A stretch of DNA of 44,481 nt from positions 1 to 44,481 of the forward strand of contig JAEUUV010000168.1 of NCBI GenBank assembly GCA_016787285.1, in the 5' to 3' direction. Position numbers and translations under genes: made by a program. The notes below the pieces were generated by a model, which was given only the letters and a program-made list of their open reading frames with translations, was not told where the DNA came from and searched no databases. The DNA comes from Saprospiraceae bacterium. Lineage in GTDB: Bacteria; Bacteroidota; Bacteroidia; Chitinophagales; Saprospiraceae. This document shows positions 16,717-24,512 of this stretch, one piece after another; the first letter of the stretch is position 1; every line of letters begins with the position of its first letter.

Positions 16717-17949
16717 ATGGAAAATCTGAGTTCATTCGACCTCTTCCGGCACATTGTGTTGACAGACTTTTTGCGCTACTTCATCACCGCTGCGAGTGCC
16801 TACCTCATTTTTTGGGTCATTTTCAAAAAAAGATGGCGACACCGTATCATCCAACAAAGGCAGTTTCGGAATGGGCAGTTGTTGTGCGAGTTCGGTTACT
16901 CCATGAGTACCGTCGCCATTTTTGCCGGCATCGGCTTCGGCATCGTTTCGCTCAAAAGGGCGGGATTCACCTTGATCTACAATGATTTTGGAGACCGGGG
17001 AGCCTTATGGTTTTTGCTCAGCATCGTGCTGATGGTACTACTCCACGATGCCTATTTCTACTGGACGCACCGATTGATGCACCACCCGAAAATTTTCCGG
17101 TACGTGCACCTCGTGCATCACCAATCCATCAATCCTTCGCCTTGGGCGGCGTATTCATTTCACCCGTTTGAGGCAGTTCTGGAGGCAGGCATCTTTGTGC
17201 TCATCGTGTTTTGTATTCCGGCGCATCCATTCGCGCTATTGGTATTTTTGGTTTATATGATTGTCCGCAACGTGTTTGGACATCTCGGCATCGAGTTTTT
17301 GCCAAAAAATTTTCTCCAAAACCGCCTGCTCAATTGGCACACCACCACAACCCACCACGACCTGCACCACAAATCCTTCAACCACAACTTCGGATTGTAT
17401 TTTACCTGGTGGGACAAGTGGTTCGGCACCGAGCACCCGACTTACCGCAAGGTATTTGACGAGGTGACTTCCAGGCCGAGGGTGGTAACCGGTGCTGGTG
17501 AAACGCTCATAAATTCCGAGTCGGGAAAAGCACTTGTTGTATTGCCTCTCCTGATTTTCAGTCAAATCCTCAGTGCCCAAACACCAATAGGTACCTGGAA
17601 AACGATTGATGACGGCGACGGAAAGGCTCGCTCAATAGTACTAATCGAATCAGCCGGCGAAGGATTTTTAGGGCAAGTCATCGCCATTTTTCCGCGAGCC
17701 TGCGAACAGCCTGAACCCGTATGTGTAAAATGCCCGGGCGAACGGAAGGGCAAACCGGTTAAAGGCATGAATATCCTGTGGGGCTTCAAAAAATCGGGTA
17801 ACGTATGGACGGGCGGTAGTATCCTCGACCCTGGCAACGGCAAAACCTACCGCTGCAAAATATGGCTCGAAGACAGTGGCAAGACGCTGAAAGTCAGGGG
17901 GTATTGGGGTATTTTTTGGCGAACGCAGACCTGGTACCGGGAGGGATAG
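16717..17949 (+). CDS. Fatty acid hydroxylase (sterol desaturase family) fused to a DUF2147 domain
   Basis: A 410-residue fusion. Residues 1-250 are an integral membrane di-iron hydroxylase: the His clusters HRLMHH (118-123), HLVHH (131-135) and HHDLHH (213-218) are all present, with hydrophobic helices between them. Relatives hydroxylate sterols, carotenoids or lipid acyl chains; the substrate here is unknown. After a short linker comes KALVVLPLLIFSQILSAQ (271-288), which looks exactly like a signal peptide, and then a DUF2147 domain starting TPIGTWKTIDDGDGKARS and ending GIFWRTQTWYREG. DUF2147 proteins are normally separate exported proteins. The fusion may be real or may come from loss of a stop codon. 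The ATG at 16717 begins the first helix; CAAATTTG at 16685-16692 could be its weak -7 box. Confidence 0.8.
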   Translation: MENLSSFDLFRHIVLTDFLRYFITAASAYLIFWVIFKKRWRHRIIQQRQFRNGQLLCEFGYSMSTVAIFAGIGFGIVSLKRAGFTLIYNDFGDRGALWFLLSIVLMVLLHDAYFYWTHRLMHHPKIFRYVHLVHHQSINPSPWAAYSFHPFEAVLEAGIFVLIVFCIPAHPFALLVFLVYMIVRNVFGHLGIEFLPKNFLQNRLLNWHTTTTHHDLHHKSFNHNFGLYFTWWDKWFGTEHPTYRKVFDEVTSRPRVVTGAGETLINSESGKALVVLPLLIFSQILSAQTPIGTWKTIDDGDGKARSIVLIESAGEGFLGQVIAIFPRACEQPEPVCVKCPGERKGKPVKGMNILWGFKKSGNVWTGGSILDPGNGKTYRCKIWLEDSGKTLKVRGYWGIFWRTQTWYREG

Positions 17950-18107
17950 TTTTTCCGGCGAAAACAAATTGTTGCTTTGCATTCAACCAGGTCTTTTTAA
18001 GAGCATGTTGGGGATTTGGTAGAAGGAAACACAGCGGTTTGCGAAAAACCCGTCTGCTACTGCGCCGATGCTGAAATATTTGCGGCTTCAAATATCCCGG
18101 CTTCTAT

Positions 18108-18722
18108 ATGCTCAACAAAAACATCGTGCTCATCGGATTTGCGCTTTCCATTTTGTGCCTGGTCACGGCATCACTCCATTATCCGGGAGGCAGTCCAAAA
18201 GACCCCAACTCGATTGGATTCAGTTGGACGGAAAATTACATCAGCGATATGCTGGAATACCAGGCAGTCAATGGCCTCGACAACCCCGCGAGGCCCCTTG
18301 CGGTGGCAGGTGCGATGCTGATGGGACTGAGTGTCGGGCTGGGTTTTCTGCGGTTTTCTCGAAAATTAGCCTTGAAAAAACTATCGGTCGTCATCCAATA
18401 TGGCGGTTTATTTTTTGCCTTGTCCTCCACCCTGGTGAACATCCCCATTCTGCATTTTCCAATGGTCAATGTGGGCATCATCGTGAATTTGCTGGTTTCT
18501 TTTTACATCACCGTCACGCTGCTAAAATCCCGGCTTACGACGTTCAAAGTGCTGTCGGTTTTGTTTTTGGCGAGTTTTTATGGGGCAGCCTACATGTTTT
18601 CGACACGGAGCGGGTTGGAATACATGCCGCTGGTTCAGAAAGTCACCCACCTCTTTCAAATCGCCTGGGTTTTGGGCCTGGAATATTTTACGGAGAAAGC
18701 GGATTTTGAGCATATCACCTAA
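18108..18722 (+). CDS. DUF998-like integral membrane protein
   Basis: A 204-residue protein with about six membrane helices (NIVLIGFALSILCLVTASLHY, LAVAGAMLMGLSVGLGFLRF, VVIQYGGLFFALSSTLVN, MVNVGIIVNLLVSFYITVTL, VLSVLFLASFYGAAYMF, VTHLFQIAWVLGLEYF). The spacing, and the early YPGGSPKDPNSIGFSWTENYISDM loop before helix 2, resemble DUF998-type proteins; the assignment is moderate. Function is unknown. It has its own reading frame 158 bp after the hydroxylase fusion; the gap holds the short inverted repeat ATATTTG-cggctt-CAAATAT at 18076-18095, 13 bp before the start. Confidence 0.6.
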   Translation: MLNKNIVLIGFALSILCLVTASLHYPGGSPKDPNSIGFSWTENYISDMLEYQAVNGLDNPARPLAVAGAMLMGLSVGLGFLRFSRKLALKKLSVVIQYGGLFFALSSTLVNIPILHFPMVNVGIIVNLLVSFYITVTLLKSRLTTFKVLSVLFLASFYGAAYMFSTRSGLEYMPLVQKVTHLFQIAWVLGLEYFTEKADFEHIT

Positions 18723-18771
18723 CTGCCGCGTGCCGGCGGGAAACCGGCAACGGTAGTGCAGCAGGTTTCTG

Positions 18772-18779
18772 TAACTTTG
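18772..18779 (+). promoter_or_regulatory. -7 box for the SbcD-like gene
   Basis: TAACTTTG, an exact TAnnTTTG match, 11 nt before the ATG at 18791. No good TTG at -33 was found. Confidence 0.5.
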
Positions 18780-18790
18780 CCCGCCACATC

Positions 18791-19912
18791 ATGCGCATCC
18801 TTCACTTCTCCGACACCCACCTCGGCTTCCAGGCCTTCGACCGCGTGACCGACGCCGGCGTGAACGCCCGCGAGCAGGACGTGTACGACGCGTTCGAGCG
18901 CGTGGTGGAGCGCATTCTGGCGCTTCGGCCCGACGTGGTTATCCACAGCGGCGATTTTTTCCACCGGCCCAGCCCCTCCAACCGGGCGCTCACCTTCGGC
19001 CTCGAACAATTGCGCCGCCTGTGCGATGCCCGCATTCCCATCGCAGTGCTGGCCGGAAACCACGAGACGCCCAAAACGATTTACAACAGCCCCATCCTGC
19101 GCGCGCTGCGCAGCCTCGATTGTGTGTATCCGATCTTCGGCGACGCCTGGGAAAAATTCGAGTTCGACCGTGTGGTCGTGCACGGCGTGCCGCACATCAA
19201 CGACAACCGTCTCCTGCACGAAGAACTGGAACGCCTCCAACCCGTGCAGGAAAAATTCAACATCCTGCTCCTGCATACCTCGCTCGGCAAACGTTTCCTG
19301 ATGGAGGAATACGGCGAGCAGGTGTTTCCCGCAGAATTCGAGGCCAAACTTGCAGGATTCCAGTACGTGGCGCTCGGGCACTGGCACAACTGCCAAAAAA
19401 TTGACCTGCACCCCTGCGCCTGGTACGCCGGCAGCACCGAACGCCTGAGCGACACCGAAATCGGTTCGGAAAAAGGATTCCTGTTGCTGGACATCGGCGC
19501 CGACGGCGCCTGCTCCGTCGCCTTCGAACCAATCGCTACCCGGCCCTGGCTGCGCTGGTCGCTGGACAACTGCCACGAGCGCTCCGTGGCCGACATTGAA
19601 CTTGCCCTGGAGGCGTTCCGCGCGGGAAACGATACCCGGGACGCCATGATTTCCCTCCAGTTCGACGACATCCGGCCCGAGCAAACGCTGGAAATTTCCA
19701 ACCTGCGCCTTCGGCAAATTTTCCCCGATGCCTTCCAGTTGATTCCCAAACGCCGCACGTTCAGCGACCGGGCTTTTGTGCGCGGCATTGACGCCGGCCA
19801 GTTCGACCGCCTCGACAAAATTTTCGCCGACTACCTGCGCAGCAAATACGCCGCCGACGAAGTCACCGCCGCCAAACTTGCCGAGCGGGCGGAGCGGTAT
19901 TTTCAGGAATAA
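18791..19912 (+). CDS. SbcD/Mre11-like metallophosphoesterase
   Basis: A 373-residue calcineurin-like phosphoesterase of the DNA-repair exonuclease type. The metal-binding motifs occur in the expected order: FSDTHLG (6-12), GDFFHRP (around 54), GNHE (around 90), LLHTSLG and GHWHN, which provide the Asp, His and Asn ligands of two metal ions. A C-terminal capping domain follows after about residue 240. SbcD/Mre11 enzymes process DNA ends and hairpins together with an SbcC/Rad50 ATPase. No SbcC-like gene follows here; the frame next to it is a lipid kinase. It could therefore be a stand-alone relative of SbcD. The annotation as nuclease is inferred from family motifs. Confidence 0.85.
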   Translation: MRILHFSDTHLGFQAFDRVTDAGVNAREQDVYDAFERVVERILALRPDVVIHSGDFFHRPSPSNRALTFGLEQLRRLCDARIPIAVLAGNHETPKTIYNSPILRALRSLDCVYPIFGDAWEKFEFDRVVVHGVPHINDNRLLHEELERLQPVQEKFNILLLHTSLGKRFLMEEYGEQVFPAEFEAKLAGFQYVALGHWHNCQKIDLHPCAWYAGSTERLSDTEIGSEKGFLLLDIGADGACSVAFEPIATRPWLRWSLDNCHERSVADIELALEAFRAGNDTRDAMISLQFDDIRPEQTLEISNLRLRQIFPDAFQLIPKRRTFSDRAFVRGIDAGQFDRLDKIFADYLRSKYAADEVTAAKLAERAERYFQE

Positions 19913-19954
19913 GAGCATGTCGGGTATTTTCTTGCCGGGTCAAAAACACATCGT

Positions 19955-20875
19955 ATGCAACCACACTGGTACATCATCGCCAACCCCGCCGCCGGCAACG
20001 GCTCCGTCGGACGGCTCTGGCCGCACCTCGAAACCCTGCTTCAGGAACTCGGGTTTGCGTACACCGTCCGGTTCACGGAGCACCGCGGCCACGCCGTCCG
20101 GCTGGTGGACGACGCTGCGCTGAAAGGCCACCGGCACATCCTCGGCCTTGGCGGCGACGGCACCAACCACGAAATTGCCAATGGCATCCTGCGTCAGCCG
20201 CATGTGCCGCCGACCGACATCACCTATGCCCTGCTGCCCATCGGCACCGGCAACGACTGGGCGCGTACGTACGGTATTTCGCATCAGCCCCGCGAACGGC
20301 TGAACCGGCTGATGAGTGGGGAAACGGTGTTGCAGGATGCCGGCAAGGTGCGCTACCGGCAGGAAGACGGCCGGCACGCCGAGCGCTTTTTTGTCAATGT
20401 CGCCGGCATGGCCTACGACGCATTCATTGCGCAAAAACTGGAAAAACACAAGTTCGTATCCCGCTTCCAATACTTGCTGATGGTGGGGCAGTACCTGTTC
20501 GAGTACCAACTGACACCGGCGCGGCTGCACTGGGCGAACGGCGCGGTGGAGGATTCGTTTTACACCATCAATGTCGGCATTTGCTGCTACTCCGGCGGCG
20601 GCATGCAATTGGTGCCCCATGCCGTGCCCGACGACGGGCTGCTGGCCGTCACCTACGCGCGGCGTTTGCCAAAACTGGAAGTGCTGCTGCAAACACGCCG
20701 GTTTTACAACGGCAGCCTGCTGAGTCACCCCAAAGTCGGCAGTTTTCAGACAAAAAGCCTGCGCGTGGAGCACCTCGGTGAGGTGCCTACCTTGCTGGAA
20801 GCCGACGGCGAGTTTCTCGGCATTTCGCCCGCCGAATTTTCGATTCTGGAAAAAACGCTGCGTATCGCATTGTGA
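19955..20875 (+). CDS. Diacylglycerol kinase family lipid kinase (DagK/YegS type)
   Basis: A 306-residue cytosolic lipid kinase. The nucleotide-binding motif GLGGDGTNHEIANGI (around residues 64-78) and PIGTGNDWARTYGI (around 94-107) are diagnostic; the first residues WYIIANPAAGNGSVGRLWPHL match the family start. The later SGGGMQLVPHAVPDDGLLAV segment is the conserved C-terminal lobe. Members phosphorylate diacylglycerol or related lipids and recycle them into phospholipid synthesis. The start is 42 bp after the phosphoesterase stop. The response regulator gene follows after 81 bp. Confidence 0.9.
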   Translation: MQPHWYIIANPAAGNGSVGRLWPHLETLLQELGFAYTVRFTEHRGHAVRLVDDAALKGHRHILGLGGDGTNHEIANGILRQPHVPPTDITYALLPIGTGNDWARTYGISHQPRERLNRLMSGETVLQDAGKVRYRQEDGRHAERFFVNVAGMAYDAFIAQKLEKHKFVSRFQYLLMVGQYLFEYQLTPARLHWANGAVEDSFYTINVGICCYSGGGMQLVPHAVPDDGLLAVTYARRLPKLEVLLQTRRFYNGSLLSHPKVGSFQTKSLRVEHLGEVPTLLEADGEFLGISPAEFSILEKTLRIAL

Positions 20876-20956
20876 CAAACCGGCTATCCGTGCATTATAC
20901 CCACCGCACGTTCCCAAACTTTCCGTTTTTTTACGCCTGAACGTACGCAACCATCC

Positions 20957-22315
20957 ATGCCCGACACATCCGAACCGCGTGCCCACATCCTCGTCATTGA
21001 CGACGAAACTTCCCTCCGCAGCCTGCTCGCCCGTATCCTTCGGCTGGAAGGCTACACGGTGGACGAAGCGGGCACCGCCCGCGAGGGCCTGCGTCGGCTG
21101 GAGCAGGGCGAATTTCAGGTGGTGCTCTGCGATGTCAAACTGCCCGACGGCAACGGCGTGGAACTGGTTGGAGCCATCAAAAAACAGCATCCCGACACCG
21201 AGGTCATCCTCCTGACTGCCTACGGAAACATCCCCGACGGGGTGCAGGCCATCAAAAACGGCGCCTTCGACTACCTGACCAAAGGCGACGATCAGGAACG
21301 TATCCTCCCGCTCGTGAGCCGGGCGCTGGAAAAAGCCCGGCTTCGGCAACGTATTCGGCACCTGGAAAAACAGGTCGGGCACAAGTTTTCTTTCGAGCAC
21401 ATCATCGGACACTCCAGAGCGCTGAAACAAGCCGTGGAACTGGCTCGCCGAGTAGCGCCTACCGACGCTACTGTGTTGCTTACCGGCGAAACCGGTACCG
21501 GCAAAGAGGTGTTCGCGCAGGCTATCCACCACGCATCGCCGCACCGGGAGCAGCCTTTCGTGGCGGTCAATTGCAGTGCGCTGGGCAAGGAAATACTGGA
21601 AAGCGAACTATTCGGCCATCGCGCCGGCAGTTTCACCGGCGCCGTGCGCGACAAAAAAGGCCTGTTTGAAGAAGCCAACCACGGCACTCTTTTCCTCGAC
21701 GAGATTGGCGAAATGCCGCCCGACCTGCAGGCCAAACTCCTGCGCGTACTGGAAACCGCCGAGTTTTTGAAAGTGGGCGATACCAAACCCACGCGCGTGC
21801 AGGTCCGGGTTGTCGCCGCTACCAACCGCGACCTGCTCGCCGAAAGCGAAGCCGGGCAGTTCCGCCAGGACCTGTACTACCGGCTCTCCGTTTTTACCAT
21901 CCACCTGCCGCCGCTGCGCGACCGCCGCGACGACATTCCCGCTTTGGCCCGGCATTTTGTGCAAATCTTCACCCATAAAATGAACCGCCGCACGCCGCCC
22001 GATTTGTCGGCTGCATTTCTGGAACGCCTTCAAAACTACCCCTGGAAAGGCAACATCCGCGAACTCCGCAATGTGCTCGAACGCGCACTCATCCTCTGCG
22101 ACGGCGATACGCTGGAGCCGGCATTTCTGCCCTCGGATTTTCAGACCCATACCGGCAGCGGTACCGGCCCCGGTCTTTCACTTGCGGTCGCCGAGAGCCG
22201 ACAAATCCGGCAAGTGCTGGAACAAACCGGCGGCAACAAAACCGAAGCCGCCCGGCTGCTCGGCATCGGCCTCAGCACCCTGTACCGCAAACTGGACGAG
22301 TACGGGATACATTGA
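20957..22315 (+). CDS. Sigma-54-dependent response regulator (NtrC family), next to kdp genes
   Basis: A 452-residue enhancer-binding protein. Receiver domain, residues 1-125: acidic pocket DD at 15-16, phosphoacceptor D59 in VVLCDVKLPDG, and the conserved TAYG and K109 positions. AAA+ domain: Walker A GETGTGKE (177-184), the sigma-54 contact loop reads GSFTGA (224-229) instead of GAFTGA, Walker B LFLDEIGE. The Fis-type helix-turn-helix is GGNKTEAARLLGIGLSTLYRKL at the C-terminus. It probably controls the kdp operon 300 bp downstream when phosphorylated, most likely by the kinase encoded at 29391. Enterobacterial kdp is controlled by KdpE, an OmpR-type factor, so the logic here differs. Similar gene order occurs in other Bacteroidota (recalled). 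Confidence 0.9.
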   Translation: MPDTSEPRAHILVIDDETSLRSLLARILRLEGYTVDEAGTAREGLRRLEQGEFQVVLCDVKLPDGNGVELVGAIKKQHPDTEVILLTAYGNIPDGVQAIKNGAFDYLTKGDDQERILPLVSRALEKARLRQRIRHLEKQVGHKFSFEHIIGHSRALKQAVELARRVAPTDATVLLTGETGTGKEVFAQAIHHASPHREQPFVAVNCSALGKEILESELFGHRAGSFTGAVRDKKGLFEEANHGTLFLDEIGEMPPDLQAKLLRVLETAEFLKVGDTKPTRVQVRVVAATNRDLLAESEAGQFRQDLYYRLSVFTIHLPPLRDRRDDIPALARHFVQIFTHKMNRRTPPDLSAAFLERLQNYPWKGNIRELRNVLERALILCDGDTLEPAFLPSDFQTHTGSGTGPGLSLAVAESRQIRQVLEQTGGNKTEAARLLGIGLSTLYRKLDEYGIH

Positions 22316-22621
22316 TCCGCAAGCCTGCCTTTCAAAATGAAAAACAACCGGTTCATTTTGGCAAGGCTCAACACATGCCTTCCCAGGCCAGTTTCTTTTC
22401 TTTTGTTGGCAATGCGCTTTAAACCAGCGTTTTGAAGCATTTTCTTTTCACGCATTTCTACAAGCGGAACGAAACTTGGCACCTCACAGAAAAACGGATG
22501 CCATACAATTCTCTTTCTCCATGACTGCGCTCATCGGCAAACAACCAGACTCCGCTCCAGATTACATGGGGCGTTTCAGGCCAATGATCCGGGCCGGTCA
22601 TTACCACCAAATTTTTCAACC
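22316..22621 (+). other. Regulatory region upstream of the kdp operon
   Basis: A 306-bp gap without a recognisable gene of normal size. It contains the inverted repeat at 22333-22360 and TTGGCAC at 22477-22483, which is a perfect -24 half of a sigma-54 promoter; the -12 GC at the proper spacing is missing. A second weak candidate is TGG-N10-GC at 22567-22581. No TAnnTTTG box was seen. The region must hold the kdp promoter if the cluster is transcribed separately. Confidence 0.45.
22333..22360. repeat. Inverted repeat, possible activator site or terminator
   Basis: CAAAATGAA (22333-22341) and TTCATTTTG (22352-22360) are exact reverse complements with a 10-base spacer. It lies 18 bp after the response regulator stop. 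Without a T tract it is a weak terminator; its place about 140 bp upstream of TTGGCAC would suit an upstream activating site for an NtrC-type regulator. Confidence 0.4.
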
Positions 22622-22708
22622 ATGCTTTTTACTGTCGCTGTTTTCGCCCTCGGGCTGATCTGTTTCTACCTCTGCTTCAAATCCATTGATGTTTTTGAAA
22701 AAATCTGA
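22622..22708 (+). CDS. Putative 28-residue membrane micropeptide upstream of KdpF
   Basis: An open frame of 28 codons starting with ATG: MLFTVAVFALGLICFYLCF followed by KSIDVFEKI. It is one hydrophobic helix with a basic residue behind it, the same design as KdpF, and stops 7 bp before the kdpF start. It is not a recognised family member. Its position at the head of the kdp operon suggests either a small accessory subunit or a translational leader. Evidence is only the frame, its hydrophobic pattern and the tight spacing. Confidence 0.5.
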   Translation: MLFTVAVFALGLICFYLCFKSIDVFEKI

Positions 22709-22715
22709 TTCACCC

Positions 22716-22793
22716 ATGCTTCTCCTTTTTTTCATCGCCCTGCTGGTTTTCGCGTACATGGTGTACGTACTCATCAAACCGGAAAAGTTTTAA
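22716..22793 (+). CDS. kdpF: KdpF, small subunit of the Kdp K+ ATPase
   Basis: A 25-residue single-helix peptide, MLLLFFIALLVFAYMVYVL followed by IKPEKF. KdpF proteins have this length and end in a near-invariant [LI]-[RK]-P-E-[KR]-F. It stabilises the KdpFABC complex at the membrane. It starts 7 bp after the preceding micropeptide and ends 12 bp before kdpA. Confidence 0.85.
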   Translation: MLLLFFIALLVFAYMVYVLIKPEKF

Positions 22794-22805
22794 CAACCCA
22801 CCGCC

Positions 22806-24509
22806 ATGCTTTTAGAAATTGTTTCCATAACCCTCGTGTTCGCGGCGATAGTCGTGCTGGCCTGGCCGCTCGGCAAGTACATCGCCGCCGTGTACGCCGG
22901 CGAGCGCCACTGGTCCGACCGGGTGTTCGGGCCGCTGGAACGCCTGAGTTTCCGGCTTTCGGGCATTGATCCTTCGCGGGAAATGACCTGGCAGGAACAC
23001 CTGCGCACTCTTCTGACCATCAACGTGGTCTGGTTCTTCTGGTCCATGTTCGTGCTCATGAACCAGGGTTGGCTGCCCTGGAACCCCGACGGCAACCCCT
23101 CCATGACACCCGATCTGGCGTTCAACACCACGGCGTCTTTCATCGTCAACTGCAACCTCCAGCACTACTCCGGCGAATCGGGACTGAGTTATTTCTCCCA
23201 GATTTTCGCCATCATGTTCTTCCAGTTCGTCAGCGCCGGCACGGGCATGGCTGCGGGCGCCGTGGTGTTCAACGCCATGCGGCAACGCACCGCCGCGCAG
23301 TTGGGCAACTTTTACGATTACTTCCTGAAGAGCTGCACCCGCATCCTGCTGCCCGTCAGTTTCGTCGCAACGCTGGTGCTGATCGCCGAGGGCACGCCCA
23401 TGAACCTGTTCGAGGGCAAAGACACCGTGACGACGCTCCAGGGCGATACCGTGCAGGTGAGCCGCGGCCCGGCTGCCGCCATGATCGCCATCAAGCAGGC
23501 CGGCACCAACGGCGGCGGCTACTTCGGCGTCAACTCCGCGCACCCGCTCGAAAACCCCACGGCCCTGACCAATGCCGTCGAAAACATCCTGATCCTGCTC
23601 ATCCCCATTGCCTTCATTTTTGCGCTTGGGTTTTACCTGAAAAACCGGCGGCTCGCCCGGGTGATCTTCGGGGCCATGACACTTGGTTTTCTGATGATTC
23701 TGGCGGTCACCATCTGGTCGGAATTCCAGGGCAACCCGAACCTGAACCGCATGGGCATATCCCAAACGGAAGGCAGCATGGAGGGCAAGGAAGTGCGCCT
23801 CGGCGCCGGATTTTCAGCCCTGTGGGCCATTTCTACCACGGCCACGTCCAACGGCTCGGTCAACGCCATGCACGACAGTTTTACCCCGCTGGGCGGGGCC
23901 ATGCAACTGCTCGACATGATGATCAACGCGCTGTACGGCGGGGTAGGGGTAGGCTTTCTGAATTTCTACATTTTCATCATCCTGTCGGCGTTTATCGGCG
24001 GGCTGATGGTGGGCCGCACCCCCGAGTTGCTCGGGAAAAAAGTGGAAGCCCGCGAAATGAAGATCGCCATGCTGGTGGCCTTGCTGCACCCGTTCCTGAT
24101 CCTGGTCGGCACAGCCATCGCTGCCTGGCTGTCGGCTTCCGGAAATCCGATGGCGGCCAACTGGCTGAACAATCCGGGCTACCACGGTTTTTCGGAAATG
24201 CTGTACGAGTTTACCTCTGCTTCGGCCAACAACGGTTCCGGTTTTGAAGGCTTAGCCGACAATAACCCATTTTGGAACATCTCGACCGGCATCGTACTGC
24301 TGCTGTCGCGCTACCTGCCGATCATCGGCCCCGTGGCCATAGCCGGCCTGATGGCCGCCAAAAAGACCATCCCCGAAAGCGCCGGTACCCTTCGCTCGGA
24401 CTCGGCCACGTTCGGCATCCTGATCCTCACCGTCATTTTCATCCTCGCCGCCCTGGCATTTTTCCCGGCTCTGGCGCTGGGACCGCTGGCGGAGCATTTT
24501 TCTTTCTAA
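22806..24509 (+). CDS. kdpA: K+-transporting ATPase subunit A (KdpA)
   Basis: A 567-residue polytopic membrane protein that forms the K+-selective pore of KdpFABC. It contains about ten membrane helices. Four pore loops in the superfamily pattern can be picked out: NTTASFIVNCNLQHYSGE, QAGTNGGGYFGVNSAHPLENP, TATSNGSVNAMHDSFTPLGG and ASANNGSGFEGLADNN, which hold the selectivity Gly residues. The length agrees with the family. It is followed by kdpB after only 3 bp. Complex assembly needs the adjacent KdpB, KdpC and KdpF. Confidence 0.97.
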   Translation: MLLEIVSITLVFAAIVVLAWPLGKYIAAVYAGERHWSDRVFGPLERLSFRLSGIDPSREMTWQEHLRTLLTINVVWFFWSMFVLMNQGWLPWNPDGNPSMTPDLAFNTTASFIVNCNLQHYSGESGLSYFSQIFAIMFFQFVSAGTGMAAGAVVFNAMRQRTAAQLGNFYDYFLKSCTRILLPVSFVATLVLIAEGTPMNLFEGKDTVTTLQGDTVQVSRGPAAAMIAIKQAGTNGGGYFGVNSAHPLENPTALTNAVENILILLIPIAFIFALGFYLKNRRLARVIFGAMTLGFLMILAVTIWSEFQGNPNLNRMGISQTEGSMEGKEVRLGAGFSALWAISTTATSNGSVNAMHDSFTPLGGAMQLLDMMINALYGGVGVGFLNFYIFIILSAFIGGLMVGRTPELLGKKVEAREMKIAMLVALLHPFLILVGTAIAAWLSASGNPMAANWLNNPGYHGFSEMLYEFTSASANNGSGFEGLADNNPFWNISTGIVLLLSRYLPIIGPVAIAGLMAAKKTIPESAGTLRSDSATFGILILTVIFILAALAFFPALALGPLAEHFSF

Positions 24510-24512
24510 GCC

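Noticed and set aside
18791..20875. An sbcDC operon
   Set aside because: No SbcC/Rad50-like ATPase follows the SbcD-like gene; the next gene is a lipid kinase.
22477..22495. TTGGCAC as a complete sigma-54 promoter for kdp
   Set aside because: The -12 TTGC element is absent at the required spacing; kept only as a half-site in the findings.
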